From Caryophanales bacterium UBA782 (GTDB lineage Bacteria; Bacillota_I; Bacilli_A; RFN20; CAG-826), in contig DBJG01000067.1 of the NCBI GenBank assembly GCA_002296455.1, positions 20,452 to 36,919 on the forward strand: a DNA stretch of 16,468 nt. The letters run 5' to 3'. A model generated the notes under the pieces. It was given only the letters and a program-made list of their open reading frames with translations, ran no database searches and was not told the origin of the DNA. A program made the translations under genes and the position numbers. Numbering within the stretch: position 1 is the stretch's first letter; each line of letters opens with the position of its first letter. This document shows positions 13,534 to 16,468 of the stretch, one piece after another.

Positions 13534-14666
13534 AAAGAGTATTACTTGGATTAAGCGGTGGCGTCGATAGTGCGATTGCGGCGTATAAGCTCAAAGAACA
13601 AGGCTACGATGTGACGGGTTGCTTTATGCGTAACTGGGATGCACTTGCCAATAACGACTATTTGGGCAACCCTACCATCAACGACAATATTTGTCCTCAA
13701 GAAGCCGATTATCATGATGCGGTGAAGGTCGCCGAAAAATTAGGCATTCCGCTTTTGCGCATCGATTTCATTAAAGAGTATTGGGATAATGTCTTTGAAT
13801 ATTTCCTTGCGGAATATCGAAAAGGAAGAACGCCGAATCCTGATGTGCTATGCAATAAATACATCAAATTCGATAGCTTTTTGAAATTTGCAGACGAAAA
13901 AGGGTTTGACTACATCGCGATGGGCCACTATGCAAAAAAAGTCGAAAAAGATGGACATTATTATCTGGCGAAGCCTCTCGATTTAGCAAAAGACCAAACT
14001 TATTTTTTGTGCCAAGTAAACGAAGAACAAATTCGTCGCTCTCTTTTCCCAATGAACGATATCACGAAGATAGAATCGCGGGAACTTGCCAAAAAACTCG
14101 GTTTGGACGAAGTCGCTTCTAAACATGGCTCGACTGGTGTGTGCTTTATTGGCGAACGCAATTTCCGCGAATTCCTCCACAATTATTTCCCTGCGAGGAA
14201 AGGGGACATCGTTGACATTACGACTGGCAAAAAAATTGGCACCCATATGGGCGTTCTTTATTACACGCTCGGTCAGCACAAAGGACTTGGTGTCGGTGGT
14301 ATCAAAGGAATGGGTGAAGAAGCTTGGTTCGTATGTAAAAAAGACGTAAGCAAGAATATCCTTTATGTCACAAATGGGAACGAAGACGAGCATTTGAATA
14401 GCGATTCGTGTATCGTGACCGACATCAATTGGATTGGCGAAAAACCGACAGGCTCTCTTTCCGTCGGCGTCAAATTCCGTTACCGGCAAGTGGACGAGTC
14501 GTGTGAATTATCTTTTGAAGGCAATCATGTTAAACTTGTTTATGCAACGCCTTACAAAGCAGTCACGCCAGGCCAATTCGCTGCGTTCTATCTCTCTGAT
14601 GGAAGGATGATTGGCGGTGGAATCATCGATCAAACGTTCTATCATGGAAAGCGAAACGACAAATAA
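13530..14666 (+). CDS. mnmA: tRNA-specific 2-thiouridylase MnmA
   Basis: Puts sulfur on C2 of the wobble uridine (U34) in tRNAs for Lys, Glu and Gln, with ATP and a persulfide sulfur donor. The 378-aa protein has the PP-loop SGGVDS at 9-14 that binds ATP, the catalytic Cys108 in NPDVLCNKYIKF, and the persulfide-carrying Cys205 in STGVCFIGERNFREF. The segment NNDYLGNPTINDNICPQEADY (about 41-61) is of the type seen in mollicute and related MnmA proteins. The central and C-terminal beta domains are complete, ending near GGGIIDQTF. It overlaps dtd by ATGA. The following lipoprotein gene begins inside its 3' end. The sulfur-supplying cysteine desulfurase is not in this window. Confidence 0.95.
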   Translation: MKRVLLGLSGGVDSAIAAYKLKEQGYDVTGCFMRNWDALANNDYLGNPTINDNICPQEADYHDAVKVAEKLGIPLLRIDFIKEYWDNVFEYFLAEYRKGRTPNPDVLCNKYIKFDSFLKFADEKGFDYIAMGHYAKKVEKDGHYYLAKPLDLAKDQTYFLCQVNEEQIRRSLFPMNDITKIESRELAKKLGLDEVASKHGSTGVCFIGERNFREFLHNYFPARKGDIVDITTGKKIGTHMGVLYYTLGQHKGLGVGGIKGMGEEAWFVCKKDVSKNILYVTNGNEDEHLNSDSCIVTDINWIGEKPTGSLSVGVKFRYRQVDESCELSFEGNHVKLVYATPYKAVTPGQFAAFYLSDGRMIGGGIIDQTFYHGKRNDK

Positions 14667-15936
14667 AAACAATGGAGCAAGAAAAGGGGCGAGTTCTCTT
14701 CTGAGAAGAGCCTTGTTTTTCTTTGTTCCTCTTCTCTCTCTTTCGCTTACTGGCTGCAATTGGAAGGGGACAATTATTGATCATTTTTTCCCAAGTAGCA
14801 GTTCCTCTTCTCTTTCTAGTCCTAGCAGCAGTTCTTTCTCAAGTTCCTCTCTTTCCAATGGAGAGGCTATTTATACCCCAATTTCTTTTCATTTTTTGTC
14901 TTTAGGAAACCTTTACAATGGCGATTCTATTTACGTTAAAGCAGGCGAAACCGATATTCTAATTGATGCGGGAAGTAGAAAAAATAGCGCGTCTACAATC
15001 AAGGAATATATTGACCGTTATTGCTTAGATGGAAAACTTGAATATGTTATCGCGACTCACGCCCATCAAGACCATATTGCTGGTTTTGTGGGGAATAGTA
15101 ATCAAGACGGCGATGAGAAAAAACCACGAACGGGCATCCTTTATGAATACAAAGTAGATACGCTGATTGATTTCTCTTTTGCGAATAGCGATTCAGGAAT
15201 TTATAAGGATTATTGTTCCGCGCGAGGCTACGCGATTGAAAAAGGGACTAAGCATTTCACCGCGAAAGAGTGCTACGAAGAAACCGATGAGGCAAAGCGG
15301 GTTTATTCGCTTGGAGATGGCTTATCCATGCGTATTCTTTATCAAAAAGCATACGATGCTGTCGAGAGCAACGAAAACAATAACAGCGTTTGCTTGCTTT
15401 TCGAGCAAGGCGATAAGAAAATGCTTTTTACGGGTGATTTGGAGGAAAGCGGATGCAAAAGCCTTTTGGAAAGCAATCCCGAAATCGGCCATGTTGATTT
15501 ATTCAAAGGCGGTCATCACGGCTCTAAAAACGCGAACCCTGATTTTTTGCTTTCCGCGATTACACCGAAAACCATTTGCACGTGCTGCGTTGCGGGAAGC
15601 AACGAATACACCGATAAACAAGAGAACACAATGCCTTATCAAGAAACGATTGACCAATGGGCCAAATACACGGATGAGGTTTATTTGACGAGCTATGCGG
15701 AAGCAACAGGCGTCAAAGGGAAAATCGAAAAAGGTGGGGATTTAAACGGAAACATCGAGGTCAGATATGATGCGACCGGCTTAAAAACGATTACAGGAAG
15801 CAATAACTCCACAAAATTAAAAGATACAGAATGGATGAAAAACAATCGGAAAATGCCTAAGAATTGGTTGAATTCATCTTTGGAAGAAAGCAGTCAAATT
15901 GGCGTAAGCAGCGAGACAAATATATCAGGACAATAG
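14644..15936 (+). CDS. ComEC-like metallo-beta-lactamase-fold lipoprotein
   Basis: A 430-aa predicted surface hydrolase. The N-terminus carries a basic then hydrophobic signal (RRALFFFVPLLSLSLTGC) with lipobox LTGC and lipidated Cys38, then a run of serines with Leu, Pro and Phe (about 50-72) as a tether. The catalytic domain has the MBL metal motif HAHQDH (139-144), a third ligand Asp265 in TGDLEES, and GGHHGSKN (HHGS at 291-294), the combination typical of the ComEC/Rec2 C-terminal domain, which is thought to act as a nuclease. Activity on nucleic acid is inference; other phosphodiesters are possible. About 100 C-terminal residues after the MBL core are Ser/Asn/Lys-rich and unassigned. I prefer ATG 14644, which overlaps mnmA by 23 nt; an in-frame TTG at 14611 preceded by AAGGA is the alternative. 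Neither start is well supported by a ribosome-binding site. Confidence 0.83.
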   Translation: MESETTNKNNGARKGASSLLRRALFFFVPLLSLSLTGCNWKGTIIDHFFPSSSSSSLSSPSSSSFSSSSLSNGEAIYTPISFHFLSLGNLYNGDSIYVKAGETDILIDAGSRKNSASTIKEYIDRYCLDGKLEYVIATHAHQDHIAGFVGNSNQDGDEKKPRTGILYEYKVDTLIDFSFANSDSGIYKDYCSARGYAIEKGTKHFTAKECYEETDEAKRVYSLGDGLSMRILYQKAYDAVESNENNNSVCLLFEQGDKKMLFTGDLEESGCKSLLESNPEIGHVDLFKGGHHGSKNANPDFLLSAITPKTICTCCVAGSNEYTDKQENTMPYQETIDQWAKYTDEVYLTSYAEATGVKGKIEKGGDLNGNIEVRYDATGLKTITGSNNSTKLKDTEWMKNNRKMPKNWLNSSLEESSQIGVSSETNISGQ

Positions 15937-15938
15937 TT

Positions 15939-16468
15939 ATGGAACAGAAACGTAAAAACCAGCGAAGATTTGCTTTAATGGCTCTTTCACTTGGAGGGTG
16001 CTTGCTTTCTTCATGCGGACCTGAATTGCCTATCGAATCTTCTTCCGATTACAATGATAGTAGTTCAATTTCGCCTTCTTCTTCGGAAACTGCGGATTCA
16101 TCATTTTCTGCTAGTTCTTCTTCCTCTATTGCATCATCTTCTATTGGGAATTCCGGACTGAGTTCTTCAGAAAGCTCTTTTTCTGATAGTGACGATCTCG
16201 ACTATTCTTACATTTGCTTTGGAACGGAACGTTATCGCGGAACCAATCAAAGCGGCGATGTTATCTTTGACGCGAATGGCCTCAACATTTCTTCTATTTC
16301 CAGCGATGGGGTGTTTTTTGACGCGAAAGAGGAGAAACCGATGAATGCGCTTCGGATTGGCTCTAGTGAAGATAGCGGAATGCTCAACATATCCTTTGAA
16401 GAGCCAGTGCAGATTCAAAATGTTTACCTCATGGCTTTTGTCGATAATCAAAGCGTAAACGTGAACTG
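15939..16468 (+). CDS. Ser-rich surface lipoprotein, 3' end outside window
   Basis: The ATG is 2 nt after the stop of the MBL lipoprotein, with AGGA (15927-15930) 8 nt upstream, and the frame stays open to the window edge (176 codons seen). The product has a basic N-terminus and hydrophobic signal (RRFALMALSLGGCLLSSC); lipobox LSSC gives a lipidated Cys26. Residues about 35-85 are dominated by Ser. From about 90 a folded, beta-rich part begins (YICFGTERYRG, DVIFDANGLNISSI, NALRIGSS, MLNISFEEPVQIQNVYLMAFV), resembling a beta-sandwich of the kind found in secreted proteins of these lineages; I do not recognise the family. Co-transcription with the MBL lipoprotein suggests a related surface role. 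Confidence 0.8.
   Translation, partial: MEQKRKNQRRFALMALSLGGCLLSSCGPELPIESSSDYNDSSSISPSSSETADSSFSASSSSSIASSSIGNSGLSSSESSFSDSDDLDYSYICFGTERYRGTNQSGDVIFDANGLNISSISSDGVFFDAKEEKPMNALRIGSSEDSGMLNISFEEPVQIQNVYLMAFVDNQSVNVN

Noticed and set aside
13983..14489. 168-codon minus-strand open frame inside mnmA
   Set aside because: It is antisense to conserved MnmA sequence, including the Cys205 region, and has no protein-like pattern; shadow of codon usage.
14611..14643. TTG at 14611 as start of the MBL lipoprotein
   Set aside because: It would add 11 residues before an already long N-region and overlap mnmA further; AAGGA is only 3 nt away. Kept only as an alternative.
14788..14870. Repetitive AGCAGTTCC/TCTTCT tract as a DNA repeat element
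   Set aside because: It is explained by the Ser-rich tether of the lipoprotein; codons vary, so no DNA-level repeat unit is evident.
1..16468. Mycoplasma genetic code (UGA as Trp)
   Set aside because: Trp is TGG throughout the conserved proteins and TGA ends plsC, the phosphorylase, rsmF, pdp and dtd at the expected lengths.
1..16468. CRISPR array, tRNA/rRNA gene, insertion sequence or prophage
   Set aside because: No spaced direct repeats, no tRNA T-loop-like sequence in the gaps, no transposase or integrase in any frame.

Overview
The window looks like chromosome from an uncultured member of the Bacilli, probably one of the gut lineages near the Mollicutes/Erysipelotrichales (RF39-like). 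The evidence is indirect. The housekeeping proteins resemble Bacillus and mollicute versions (RNase J, FtsK/SpoIIIE, Pdp, MnmA). Three surface lipoproteins have a lipobox followed by a serine-rich tether. Base composition is moderate, by eye in the mid-forties percent GC. TGG encodes Trp and TGA serves as a stop, so the mycoplasma UGA-Trp code is not in use. I see no tRNA, rRNA, CRISPR array, insertion sequence or prophage gene.

Layout. Bases 2-1390: 3' part of an RNase J family gene whose catalytic motifs have decayed (RNase J2-like). Bases 1453-6650: ftsK and a type I pullulanase (pulA) in a 1-nt overlapping pair. Bases 6700-7826: a small OB-fold-like protein and the acyltransferase plsC. 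Bases 7820-9907, minus strand: the rRNA m5C methyltransferase rsmF followed by a nucleoside phosphorylase, whose 3' end overlaps that of plsC by 7 nt. Bases 10130-11437: a lipoprotein with an InlB-type repeat and a DUF6273-like domain. Bases 11438-11776: a gene-free stretch dense in inverted repeats, with two opposed terminators, a promoter containing a palindrome, and a structured leader. Bases 11777-16468: a tightly packed unit, pdp-dtd-mnmA-(ComEC-like metallo-beta-lactamase lipoprotein)-(Ser-rich lipoprotein running off the end).

How the parts may fit together. Pdp and the minus-strand phosphorylase release bases and sugar phosphates from nucleosides. A cell-surface ComEC-like MBL protein in the same unit as pdp could supply nucleosides by degrading external nucleic acid; this link is inference. 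Dtd and MnmA serve tRNA quality control and modification, RsmF rRNA modification, PulA alpha-glucan debranching, PlsC phosphatidic acid synthesis, and FtsK chromosome segregation.

The most interesting signals are in expression architecture rather than gene content. Short inverted repeats straddle the stop codons of five genes, four of which are the last gene before a new promoter or a convergent neighbour. Three genes (ftsK, plsC, rsmF) have a -10-like hexamer only 4-7 nt before an ATG and no Shine-Dalgarno, which suggests leaderless mRNAs, while other genes have good Shine-Dalgarno sites. The pdp promoter carries a perfect 7+6+7 palindrome across its -35/spacer and then a structured leader.
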